This document shows positions 33,540 to 45,700 of a DNA stretch of 64,000 nt, piece by piece (the stretch's first letter is position 1; each line of letters opens with the position of its first letter). The stretch comes from Cryptomeria japonica (Eukaryota; Streptophyta; Pinopsida; Cupressales; Cupressaceae), in assembly GCF_030272615.1 (NCBI RefSeq), contig NC_081415.1:627727240-627791239 (forward strand), given 5' to 3'. Made by a program: the position numbers and the translations under genes. A model generated the notes under the pieces. It ran no database searches and was not told where the DNA came from. It saw only the letters and a program-made list of their open reading frames with translations.

Positions 33540-35200
33540 TGTTCAGTAATGAATTCTTTTCTAGTTAATGTTTGGTTTGATAAAGAATGTGAAATTGCTA
33601 TGAGAAAGTTAAAAGAACCAATCAATAATATTAAGTTGTATATGTAGATTTTGAGAAATAAAAAAAATGATTTTATGAACTCAAGATGTGAAGAACTAAT
33701 TTACCATGGAAAGGATAAACCCAAGTTATTTTGGAAGGAACACTAGCCCAGAAAGAAGGAAATCAAAAATAATATTATAGCTACTCAATTGTTTGATTAT
33801 GCAAGACAACTTTATGAGCAGAAATTAGAGTTTATCCCTAGGCCTTTGATCAACACCACAACAAAGCTTCTAACCATACAAGAAATGAAGATGGGTATTA
33901 AGAAGTTGGGAGGGTCAGAAAAGTTGACTTGGTTGAACTTCAAGTAGACTATCCAAAATAGGGGGTGATATTTCTTGCACTACACATTATGAAAATATTC
34001 AACATCATTTAGCAAGGGTTCCCTAAAGAGTGGATAACTAGTGTTGATACCTCTTTTAAAAAATGGTGACATCACTAATCCTTCCAACTATAAAACCATA
34101 ATGATAAACTTATTGTTTGCAAAGTATTTAGTAGTATGATGGAAAATTGAGTTAGCATGCAAAAGGGAAAGCATGTTTTAGGCCTAAGCACTTTATAGTA
34201 GACCATGTTTCACTTTGAGGCACTTAATTGAAAAAGCTTGGGAGAAAAGGGAAGAAATCTTTTGTTGTTTTGTTGACTTCAAAAAGGCTTTTGAGATGGT
34301 CCCTAGGGATAAACTGAGGCATAGAATGGAGGAACTTGGGATTCTTTGGCATCTTAGAGTAGTTGTCCATAGGCTTCATGAATAGGTTAAAGTTAAAATT
34401 AGAACTTTAGTAAGCATTTCAAAAAGTTTTGGGAGCGACATTGGAGCCAAGCAAGGGTGTCCCTTATCCCATACTATTTAAATTGGTCTTTATATTGGTA
34501 ATCTTGAGGAATGGTCAAATTCACAAGGTGGAGATGGGGTGTTGTTTAGTGGAGTTTGTGATAAGGCTTCTTCTCTATGTTGATGACCTTACTTTGATTG
34601 CAAATTTGGTTAAGGGATTGCAAGATCACATATATGCCCTTGAATGTTTTTGTAGTTTAGTGGGGATGCAAGTTAATATCAACAAGCCCAATGTCATGAT
34701 TTTCTTTAATAGAAGAAAGAAAAGCCAACATAAGTTCCACTTTGAAGGCAATATTCTTGAAGAAGTTATGAAACACAAATATCTTGGGATTGACTTCAAT
34801 GGGCTGAATTGGGAGGGTTGCAGAAAAAGTGAAACTTTGGGAGGATGGAAAGTGAACTATATGCTCTTCAAAATATATATTTGGAAAGAATTAAAGCAAT
34901 CTATTATGTGTCTCATAAGATATTTAGAAAGAATTGAACAAATGGAAGTAGGTAGATGGCCTAAAGTTGTTTTCAATGACAACTTGAACAAAATAAAGAA
35001 GACTTGGATGAGACAAAACAATAGATGGACGAGTAAATGACATATCTATTTAAATGCTTGCCCCATAAACAACAAAGAGATGAAGGCTTTTGTTATGGAT
35101 AAATTTATTAAGCATACTTGTAGAGTGAAGTGCTAGGAAGGAAAAAAAATAAATTATATTGAGGAGTTCAATTATGATCTTTTTCAAAAGCGTACATAAA
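33540..35200 (+). pseudogene. decayed LINE reverse transcriptase, second type
   Basis: Fragments in order on the + strand are WFDKECEIAMRKLKEP near 33570, HGKDKPKLFWKEH near 33700, FVDFKKAFEMVPRDKL near 34270, and an open 203-codon stretch (34429-35040) with LLLYVDDLTLIA and KHKYLGIDF. The block VDFKKAFxxVPRDKL plus YVDD differs from the L1 type at 23-29 kb (FEKAYDRIEW, FANDTTI), so this is another clade of non-LTR element. No ends, tail or target duplication were found. It sits in the sense direction inside the proposed 5' intron of the ADA3-like gene. Confidence 0.72.
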
Positions 35201-35345
35201 GACTTGTATTCAATGGAGAGCCAAAATTCTTATTGCTCAATTAAGAACCAACTCTTATGATCTTTTTCAAAAGTGTACATAAAGGCTTGTATTCCATGGA
35301 GAGACAAAATTCTTATAGCTCAATTAAGAACTAACTCTCATCAAC
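35172..35345. repeat. tandem duplication, 83-bp period
   Basis: GATCTTTTTCAAAAGCGTAC at 35176 recurs at 35259 with a few changes, and both are followed by GAGAGCCAAAATTCTTAT-like text. A shorter repeat of AGGAAGAAAGGGTGTGTAT follows near 35385-35440. Confidence 0.75.
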
Positions 35346-36299
35346 TCTGATGTGAAACAGGGTAGTGAAGAAGGCCAAAAGAAGCTTGGGAAGAAAGGGT
35401 GTGTATATTTTGTCAAGCTTAGGAAGAAAGGGTGTGTATTTTTTGTACTTCTAGATAATAGAATATGAAAAGACACTTCATTTTAGAATGCCATGAGTAT
35501 AGAGATATCAAAGCAATTATGTTAATATCTTCACAAGCTGATTTTTGATATAAACTTTTCAAGTTTACAGAAGTCATCATCGTCTTGTATAAAAAAAACT
35601 GAATTGCAAATATAAGATGACAAGACTGGAGGCTATTTAATATTAAAAACAAATATAAGATGGCAAGGCTGACTGTAAAATGATAGGGGATTTAATGTTA
35701 AGCCTCATGGACGTAAAAGATTTTTTTCTTCTACAGTCTCCTGGAAATCCTTGTGAAATGAACACAAGCTACGAAAGGGGAGCAGCAATGGGAGGCCACG
35801 ATCCAAAATGGGCAGCTGCACTAGACGATTCAGCGCTAAGAAGTCGACGCTTTAAGGGATTTAAAACGATTTGCATAGAAATTCGTGTGATTTGCTGGAC
35901 ACTGGTTGACACTATTCGATTAACGTTGGAGAACGCGAGGAGAGAACTGCAGGGAAATGGGCGCGATTTGGAAAAAAAATGGGCATGATTTTCACAGTTA
36001 GCACTAGGGTACACTGCCCTTTCAGGCTACAACTGTTCAATTTCTAGTTTATACAAGAAATATAAAATATTATTCTATTACAATTAGGATTCTGTACAAT
36101 GATGGCAGAATATATCCTTTATTTTGTGGTGCCAACTATCTTGTTTCCAAGACTTAAAAAGACTAACTTGCTGATTTAAGAATGACCAAATTTTTGAGAA
36201 GTCAGCAATTGTTTTCTTTTGTTGAATTTACTACATCTTATAGCTTTTAGTGCCTGATGGAGGTCGTTGTTTGTTAGATACAAGTGCTGTTGCTTATAA

Positions 36300-38260
36300 C
36301 TAGATACTCTCTGATTTGGATGAGGTTGGAGTCTTGGTTTATGACTTGGTTGTAATCGTTTTTGTATCTTCCCAGACAATCAGCAGTATTAGTCAACTGT
36401 TGATTATTGTTCTATTCTCTCGTAGTTTGAAATTCTTTCAAATTCAGCATGTTAGAAAGAGAAGGTGCCCATCGGCAATTTTTCATTCATTAGACTTGTC
36501 TGCTGTTTACGGCTGTCGGTGCTTGTAATTTTGATATAGTGTTTTTGTACTTATTGTGTTTATGCTGAAAGCTACTCTGTAGTTGCTTTGTAATGAGTTT
36601 CAATTTTGTTTTACTAGTTGGTTGCACCCATTCTTTTCATCTTTCAACATAATTGTTAATATTAGCTTATTGCATAAAAACTGGAGATTTGGGGTATGTG
36701 TATTGGTATGTGGACAGGTTTAACATTCAAATTAACGTATATAAGTAAATGAATAATGTTATAGCCATATTATATTTTCATATAATCACCAAATGATGTG
36801 TGTATGGGTACGAGTATGCAGTCCTACTCCCTAAACGTATTTGAATTTCCTTTTAACTATTGTTTTTTATTATTATTTATTTTCTTATGGTCAAATATTT
36901 TTCTCCTCAAACTGTCGAGAAAGGGAGGTGTTCACCTACATTGCTTCTGTTAATTGGCATGATTTTCTTTATCTGAATGCAGATGCTGCTGGAGGTAATA
37001 GTTTTGATTGCCTTTTTTATTTGTCATTTGTATGCTGATAAGTCTATGTAGTTGTTGACTGATTTTGATGAGTATGAGTTTTGGTGTATGATATGATTGT
37101 ATCTATATTTTATTTTTCATAACAATTGTTATTACGTCGATGATAAGTATTCTACAATGACAGCAGGGTATATAGGAGGTCAGCACAATTCGTGTAAGAA
37201 AAACATAAAGCAGACAATATGAACATGATTTCATTTAAATTATTCAATTTCATGTAGATTTGATTTTTTTTTATTTCCACCATTTAAGCATGTTTCCATT
37301 TTAAAGAATTTATTATTTCATATTGAATTGATTTGATTTTAATGACTAGAACTTTCTATTTTTGTTGTCTTTTAGCTGCTAACGTGATTTTCTTGAATGC
37401 AACTTTCTATATTTTTTTAAGGAAAAGATATTTGTTGGTGTATTCTATATAGATTAATTTTAAGATATATATACTAGTTAGTATTTTACTATTGCTTTTA
37501 TTTTCTTTCTTGTGGTAGCTTTTTTCTTTTTTAATACTTATGAAAAAAGTAAGATACAGACATCATGAAATTCTTTGTTCATTTTAGAATCTATATGCTT
37601 CCTAAAGCCGTCAGCTGGATCTCATAATTTTGAGATAGGGTGTCAGCTATTTCATGGGTATTCTAATAAGAATAATTTAGTTGTTTTTGGATTTAGATGA
37701 GCTTGAATCTAAGTCTATGACCTGATTGTATTAATTATTTTTACCTTCTAAAGTAGTTTCTTGTATTAGATAACTATTGCATTATTATTTTTTCTTTTTA
37801 TAGATTTGTTGATCTTTACTTTATGTTGCAAAGGCAAGAACCAATACCAGAGGGCGTAGAATTCTGACCAAAATAAAAGTCATCCCCAGCTCAAGGAAGA
37901 ACAACCAAAAGAGAAGCCACGATAACCATTATGTTCACTGCATGAGTTCTTACTTATGCATGCTGAAGAAGGCTGCAAAAGAATGCCTTAATTGGCCTTT
38001 TATCTTCAAGATGTTATTATTCTATTTTCTTATAGCTGTCTCGAGCTCATACTTCTGATATGGGATCTATGTTATTGCATGTCTATGATGATAAGGATAT
38101 GTATTTGTTTTTGCGTTTATATGAGCTTGAATTTTTGCCGATGACTTGATAGTTGATTTTACTAATCGGTTTATTTCTAAAGCAATTGTCAGTATTAGAT
38201 AACTATTGTTATTGTTTTATTTCCTGTGGTGCGAGTCGTTTTTAACTCCCATTGCTTAAA
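36300..38260. repeat. diverged intronic direct repeats
   Basis: Blocks of the form GATGAGCTTGAATCT, ATGACCTGATTG, then ATTAGATAACTATTG recur near 37690-37790 and 38110-38215 (about 430 bp apart), with weaker copies near 36320-36410 and 37060. The whole 35660-39720 stretch is T-rich intron-like sequence with no coding exon that I can support. Confidence 0.5.
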
Positions 38261-39741
38261 AGGGAAGTCACTGGACTAGTGATTCCCAGTTCTGTGAGTT
38301 GATCTGCAACTTTGTCCTTTTTTATCTTGTCTACTACTTCACAGCTCTCAGTGGCTGCTGAAGTTCACAATTTTGATGAATTGTTTTTGGTAATTTTCAG
38401 GTAATTGGTAATATGTATTATGTGGCTGCTTTCAGACCAATTTGATTTGTGTTTAATCATTGACTGTGCTTTACATGTCAGCAGCAGTTTTTCCATAAAA
38501 CCAGTTACTGTGAAATTATTTTTATGCTTACCGCTTTGTTGGGGTAGGATTTTTTAGCAGCTCCTATTTGTTAGGAAGCGAAACTCTTAGTGATTCCTTT
38601 TTAATCTTGAAGCTAATTAGCAACTGGTTTGTTTCTCGGATCTAGGTTTTTGCTTAGAGTATTCAGTTGCTGGCAGAGCTTGTAATTTCGATAAAAGTGT
38701 CTTTGGTGCTTATCATGTGTATATCTATACATCTCTACAGCTTTTGTACAATTTTGGGTAAATTTGAAATTTTCGTCAATCATAAACCATGCCAAAGAAT
38801 TGTATACTTTAATGCGGTGGGTTTCAGATATTTGTGGCTCTTATTGGGAAGAAAGGAAGCCACGCTGTGTTCTTATGATGCTTATTTATTCTTCATCCAA
38901 ATTGTCATTATTGAGATATAAGGTGACTAGTCAGAAATCTTGGAAAATTTAGTTTTAGATGTTGGCTTACAAGCTTGTGAAATGGGCCTTTGTTTGGCTT
39001 AGGCTCTGAAATGCATAAGGTTGGGAAGGGATATATTTGAGTATTTGTTTTTCCTTTATTTTATTTAAGGTCCTGTTTGACAGTTCTGCCTTCTAGCTAG
39101 AGGGAAAACACTTCATATGGCAGCAATTCCAATGAAGTGCTACCATATGAAGTGGTTGGTGGCAATTCTTTGCTATGTTTTTCTGTACACATTTACTCAT
39201 GAAGAAACTGTGATTGATGGTGTGTCTATGTCTTTCATTGCTTTTGGTGTATGCTTTAATTATCATGATGTTTCATTTACATTTAATTAACTTCACATAT
39301 TCATCCTTCTGCATTTATGTTTGTGTATGTATTTTCTGGGAAGGACTACTTAAGTTTGTTTCCAGGATAACATTCTTAGGCAATCTTATCCATAAGATTC
39401 ATACATTTTGATAGACTGAACAACCTGATCTTCAAACTGCATTTGTATTGTCTTTTGGACACATTTTTTTGCAATCCTGCATAGAGAAATCTGTGAGACA
39501 ATGTGCCAGGACTCAGTATCTATCAAATTGATTACTATGATGTAGAAAAGATCTAATTAAATCCTTTACTCAGATGTTTCCTTGAATGTAGACAAGGTTT
39601 AATTAACTGTTTTAGTCAGATGTTTCTTTGAATGAAGCCCTAGCTGTAAAACTATGGTAGCTACTTGGTGTCCGATCTCTGAATTTACCTGTTATAGATT
39701 AAAATTTGAGGATATTGAGTTCTTGAACAGATCAGATAAAA

Positions 39742-42700
39742 ATGGCGAGGAATCCGAGGTTTGAAAGATCCTCTATTAGCCCAGATGGATCAAATTTTCC
39801 CAGGAGGGGTACATCATTACATGTAGAAAATTTGCCTCTGTCACAGGTTCTGCTTTTGGATAAACTGTCAATTGGAGATCATACATATCGTCATCCAGAA
39901 CTAAAACCGGTGACCAATGCTGTAGTAGGAACTGTAGCAGAAGATCCATTATTGGGTCCAGTGCAGGCTAAACCTCTTTCTTCTCTTGGAGTAGAAGAGC
40001 TGAAGCGAGTAAGGAGTTGTGTCACTGAAAATTCTCTCAAGGCGAGGTAATAAACCTTCCAAAGACAACTATTACATCATGGTTGATTATAGCAAGGGTT
40101 TTTCTTAAAATTTGTAGTGATTTGCATGGGTTGTATTTAAAGCATTTCAAGCAGAATGTATAAATGATTATTGCATTTTTTTCAATCCTAGATGCTATGC
40201 TTTATGTTAAGTATGGTTTGGATATCAATTCCATTAGTCTGCATTTTGTTTATCATAGTTAAATGTGAAGCCTCTGTGGTGCAGAGAGCGCATAAATTTT
40301 TTGAATGAAGCTATATACAAATTAGATAGATATCATAGGCCAGTGTTGCCGAGAAAGAGGTCTCAAATAGAACTACCAGCACCTGTGCCAAATAAACAAG
40401 TTCACACCTCCATGAAGAATATGCAGGTTTGTATCAGAAATTTCTCTCCAGAAGTATAATTTTTAATCTTTGCATTTTTCTGTTTCACTGCATTTTCTAT
40501 TTTTATTGCTTTTTTCTCATTCAACTCTTGCTAGTTTTACTTTATCTGTTGATTGTAGGAGGCCAAGTATTTGGTAAGGTTGAGAAAATTCAGTAAACAA
40601 CTGTTTTGATTGACATGCTTTTCAAATTTTTAAATTTCTTTATGCTGTAGACATCGTATAGTTTTTAGTGTTTTTGACAAGTACTGCTGCTTGCGAGTTT
40701 TAAAAAGAGAACGAGAGATGGGTGTTTATAAAATATCTAGTGTTTATAAATTGCTTCCTTTTTATTTTTTATTTTAATCAAAAGTTATTTAAAGTGCTTA
40801 CTAGTTTGCTATACTTGAATCTCACATTATCTCAAAGAACTTGTTATAATTCAGGATTATTCTAGTAAAGACAATATGCAAATTCTGATCTTTTGATTGA
40901 TGCTCCATGAATGTTCTCAGGTGGAAGAGCGCCCCTACAATATGCCTAGATCATCTGTAATGACAGATAGGGAAAGAGATATATTGAGGTCTGCAAAAGA
41001 TGCAAGTCAGTTAAAACACGAGGATCAGACCTTAACAGTTGGAAGTGAAAGCAGGAAAAAGGCAAAAATGACAGGAAGATATTCTGGAACGAAGTTATAT
41101 GTTTCTGTCAAGGTAGTAGCAAATAGAATGTTGGATGGAGATAGTGATTATAAACAGGGTATACAGCAAAGGTCCAGCACTGATAGCCACTCGAGGCCAA
41201 GTGAAAGCAATGGCTTCAGGTAGGACTTGTGATTGACTATTTTAATCTCTATTATTCAGGATGCTTGTTTATTTGTTCTAAAATGTTTACATTAAATGTT
41301 AATGGGTTAACATAACAGCGTCACAAATATTGATGTTGTCAGAGCTTTAAATTTTGAGTATTGAGTTTATGGGAAAGATAATGAAAGAAGACTTTTTGTA
41401 GGATCTATAGATCTTGTGCTCAGAAGTTTGAGGCTATGAGTTGAACAGCCTCTGTAGTACAAAAGTTGTTTTACAGTTTTATTAATTTAGTCATTCTCAG
41501 TCATTACATTCAGAAGCTCTTAGATAATGCACTTTAATGGTTTTCACTACTTTTAATAATTTTCTGAAATAAAGAAATAAAGAAATAAAGAAAGATTCTT
41601 TATAGCAATATGGGTCTACAGATGGCTTATAGCAATATGGGTCTACAGATGGCTTATAGCAATATAAGACTAACCTAAGGCACCTAAGTGTGCTACAAAT
41701 GAGGCATATATACCTTACCCGCTATAGGATTTGAACTTGTGACCTCTCTTTCAAGAGCACAAATTCACCATTAGGCCAACTCAGGCTGAAGATTATTAAA
41801 GTAACTGATTGTGTTTTATTTTGAATTCTGTGTACTGCAAAACTTTGGTCATGCATTGGACGATAATGTACATCCTTATTATGGATGCTTACTGCTCCTG
41901 GACACATTACAAGAGTATATCGATTACTTCATATAAAATCTAAAGGATTGCAGAAAAGCATTGTATTTTGGAAATTAAGAAACAGCAAACATAATTATTA
42001 CAGAAAATATTTATTTCATTGATAAAAGAATGGAGACAATTATCTTGTGGGATAAAAAGTATACATATGCAATTGCTAGCAAATGGTAGGGGAATGACAA
42101 ATGCTATTGAACGACGTGGAAATATTAGGAAAATTATACGTTAAGGCATTTTTTTTGAGAAGGTAAATTTTGATGAAGTGGGAAACAGATTTTAGATAAG
42201 TCAAGAAGTCACTAGTGCATCAACCCATAACTAATGTTTTTGCTTAAATTATAACATGGTTTGGTTAACATTTTCAATTTTCACTATTGGCACTTTTTGT
42301 TTATGTCATTGATAGAGATTAAAGGGAAACCAAGCTAATGATGTTTTAAGTATAAACACGGAAATGAGTTTTTGGAATGGTGCAGTGCTTTTAAAGTTTC
42401 ATAAGAAAAACAGTTCAAGGCTTACCGTATTATATCTACTTAGGTCACAAGGAGAAAACAAGTGGTTTTATCTTGCTCCCAATCCCATAATCATATTTGG
42501 CTGTTATCTAACTTGTTTGGTTTCTGTACAACTTGTATCAAATGCATAGGAACCTTTGCTTTGTGGAGGAGTTTTTACCACTCCCATTCCTAAGATTGTG
42601 TAACTGCTATGCATCTGATATTGATTCAGAGATTGTTTGTATGAAATTAAAATTCACAGTGAGGTTGCATTTCAAATGATTGCTGGTAAGTTAGATACAT

Positions 42701-45700
42701 ACGTTTTGCATAACACTATATTTCATTGGAATGGGTATAAAAGATATAGGAATTTCCAGTCTTTGTTAATAACTTAACAAAAAGACGAATGCTTGTATCA
42801 TCGTGAATTCAAAAATATCAATGTTGAAAGTTACTGAATCTGGTGATTTTAATGCAGGGTGTGGAAATATGATTATCAACTTAACCAGTTCTCTTGTCAG
42901 TGCCCATAATTCTTTTTAAACTTTGAGCTTATCTTGTTAATGTCTTAGTATTCAATATCTTTATGTTATTTTATTTTTAGGTCAAATGTCTGCAACAAAA
43001 ATCATGCAGCAAGCTCCACAGAAGGAAAGGGTTCTCGTGCATATGTGAAGTCAGCTCCGAATGTTTCACACAACTCCCCAACATTTGATAGCCAGGAACA
43101 GACTTCAAATCCAAATAGAGGTCAGATCACTGGTGGTGCAAAAAATTACAAGCGTCCATTTTCATTAGGATCTTCATCAACTCATGTCACCCAGTGGTCT
43201 GAGCAAAAGCCACCAAGACATCAACATACAAAAAGAACAAATTTGGTGGAGGGGTCTTCAATTTCCAAGTCTGTTGCTAAACGCGACTCTACTGAAAGCA
43301 GCGGCCAAGGTATTCTAAGATGCTCTTTCAACAATAGTGCTTTCCAACAGAGCAGATTAAAGACTGAAAATATCTCTTCTTTAGCTGCTTTATCTGAAAG
43401 TGAGGAATTGGGAGCTGCTGACAAGTGCAAGAACAAGATCAAGAAACAAGGAGATGCAGATGAAAAAATTGCACCTGTTTGTGAAAAGGTTGGATCATTG
43501 GTTTTGCCTCTAATCAAGGAAAAAACTGTCACCAAAAAAGAAAGTGGAGATGGTGTCCAGAGGCCAAGAAGGAGTGGGAGGGATGGCACTCCTCTTAGAA
43601 TGAATCCTCCTCTAAGTGGGAAACTTGAAAATGCTGCAACAACAAAGCAACTAAGAAGCACAACGTTTGGTACTGATAAAGTAGCAAGGTGAGTAGCTTT
43701 ATATTTAGAGCATTCTAGTTTTGCATGATTATAAATACTAAAGAATCATTGAAAAGAATTGGCTATTATATATGCATGAGTGAAAGTAGCCTGTCGGTTT
43801 ATTCAGTAAGACAGATCGATCGCCAACAAAGAAAACTTCATTGGATCGAAAGCCAGTTACACAGCTGAGGTGTCCAATGAACAGTGGACTGTCAGTTTTT
43901 ACAGGCATGCTGTTGTTATTTTTTGAAAATTGAGTATTTTCTTTCTATGAAAATTGATAATCATTGTTCTATAATGTCATATGATGTTAATGTTTGGCCG
44001 GCAATCTTTGTAGGGGATTTGGATGATAGTGAAGAACTCCTGGCAGCTGTAAATGCTTCAAAAATTGCAAGTGGTATGATTTCAACTCTTACTGGATTAA
44101 GAATCAGCAAATTGGCAATAATTCAGAATATGGATACATAGTCAGGCCTGAAGTTGAAAATGCTAATTGCTATGATTCATCATTTTGCTAAATTTCACTT
44201 TTTCCCAGAGAAAAATAAAAGTTGGACATGATGATCCTATTTCAATTTTTAATTTTCTGTAATAGAATTAGTTTGATTAAAATTTTTGAGGAAGTTTCAC
44301 CTAATTTCTGTAAGATTTTCTATGAGGTAAAGAGTCTTATACGTTTGCCAAGGTTTCTGAAAATTATCTCTGCTACGTAGAATAATTCTGTTCAGAGTTT
44401 GGTAGCTTGACCTAGAAGCACTTGTGGCAGATGTTGCATGCTCAGGACCCTTTTGGAAGCAAATGGGACCATTTTTTGCACCTCTCACTCGAGACGACCT
44501 AGATTTTCTCAAGCACTTGGTAACAGCTTTACCATGCATGACTGCCGCCAACAACCATATTCAAAGGATTCCATTCTGAAAAATTATGTAATTGTATCAT
44601 TTTCTTCAACTGGATTCTTGTTTAGCTTATGTCCTTTATACATATGGGTTGGTAGATGCAGGTTGAAGAGGTAGAGGATGATGATGCAATTCTGATAAGT
44701 CCTCCTGCCAGTAATCAAACTGGAGAGGTGCGAGAGTACTTTCATTCATCAATCATAGGTTTATTATACATGAGATTCTGAGTTTGGCATACTTTTAAGA
44801 GTCTCCAAAATGACTCATTTACTGTATTAAATATTATTTAATAAGCTTCAAGGGCTCATGCTAAATGTTGTTTATAACTATAGAGGTTTTGCGGGTTTGC
44901 AATTGCCTTTGATTTTTTAGTATTGATTTTCTTGTAAGGAATTTTTTTTCTCTTATCAAATTTTGTTATCACCATCTTTTGATAAATAGTTCCTCTCTTG
45001 CCAGGCGGATCTTGTCTGTAGTATGCTGCCAGCAAACTCAAGTCCAAATATGTGTGTGGATAATGAGTCCCTGAACCCTTTTATCAATTTGAATGCTAAA
45101 GAGGACATCGAGAGACCTGGAAAATTTAGATGTTTTGACAGGATGCTTCCACTTTCTCAAAGATTGCTTTCAGCTTTAATTGTTGAAGAAGATTGTGAGG
45201 AAACACACAGAAAATTGTATGATGGACCACAAGATGACTGTCTTCATCGCACAAGTGAGGATTGTCCTCATGGTAATTGTACTCAGATTGAAAGCGATAC
45301 TGAAAATGCAGGTAAAGTGAAATTGAAGATAGAGCAAGAAGTTGAGTTGAAAAATTGGAAGCATCACAAGTTGGATTATTGTAATTACAACAGTCATTTT
45401 GTTAATGGGCATCAGAATCATATGGCAGAAAATATTTGTAGTGCTGATTTGAGGCAAGATGATATAGTAGTGCACTCAGAGATTTTCGGTTTTGTTACAG
45501 AGTATAGAGGCTTGGATGAACGACATGCACATAGAGGGCAAACTTTTGGATTAATTTCAAGCATTGCTGCATATGACATCCAATCCCAAGAAATGGACCT
45601 GGACCAACGAATTTTATTGGAACTCCAAAGCATCGGACTATTTCCAGAATCAGTGGTATTTTTCCAATTTAATGTTATCTCTATCATCATGCAATGTGCA

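Noticed and set aside
35680-35988. 102-codon + strand frame
   Set aside because: No recognisable domain, embedded in T-rich intron-like sequence with a competing minus-strand frame; no splice context supporting an exon.
43884-44141. Single read-through frame across exons 5 and 6 of ADA3
   Set aside because: It mixes frames: only the part from 44016 is the real frame; splicing at GC-AG restores the conserved protein.
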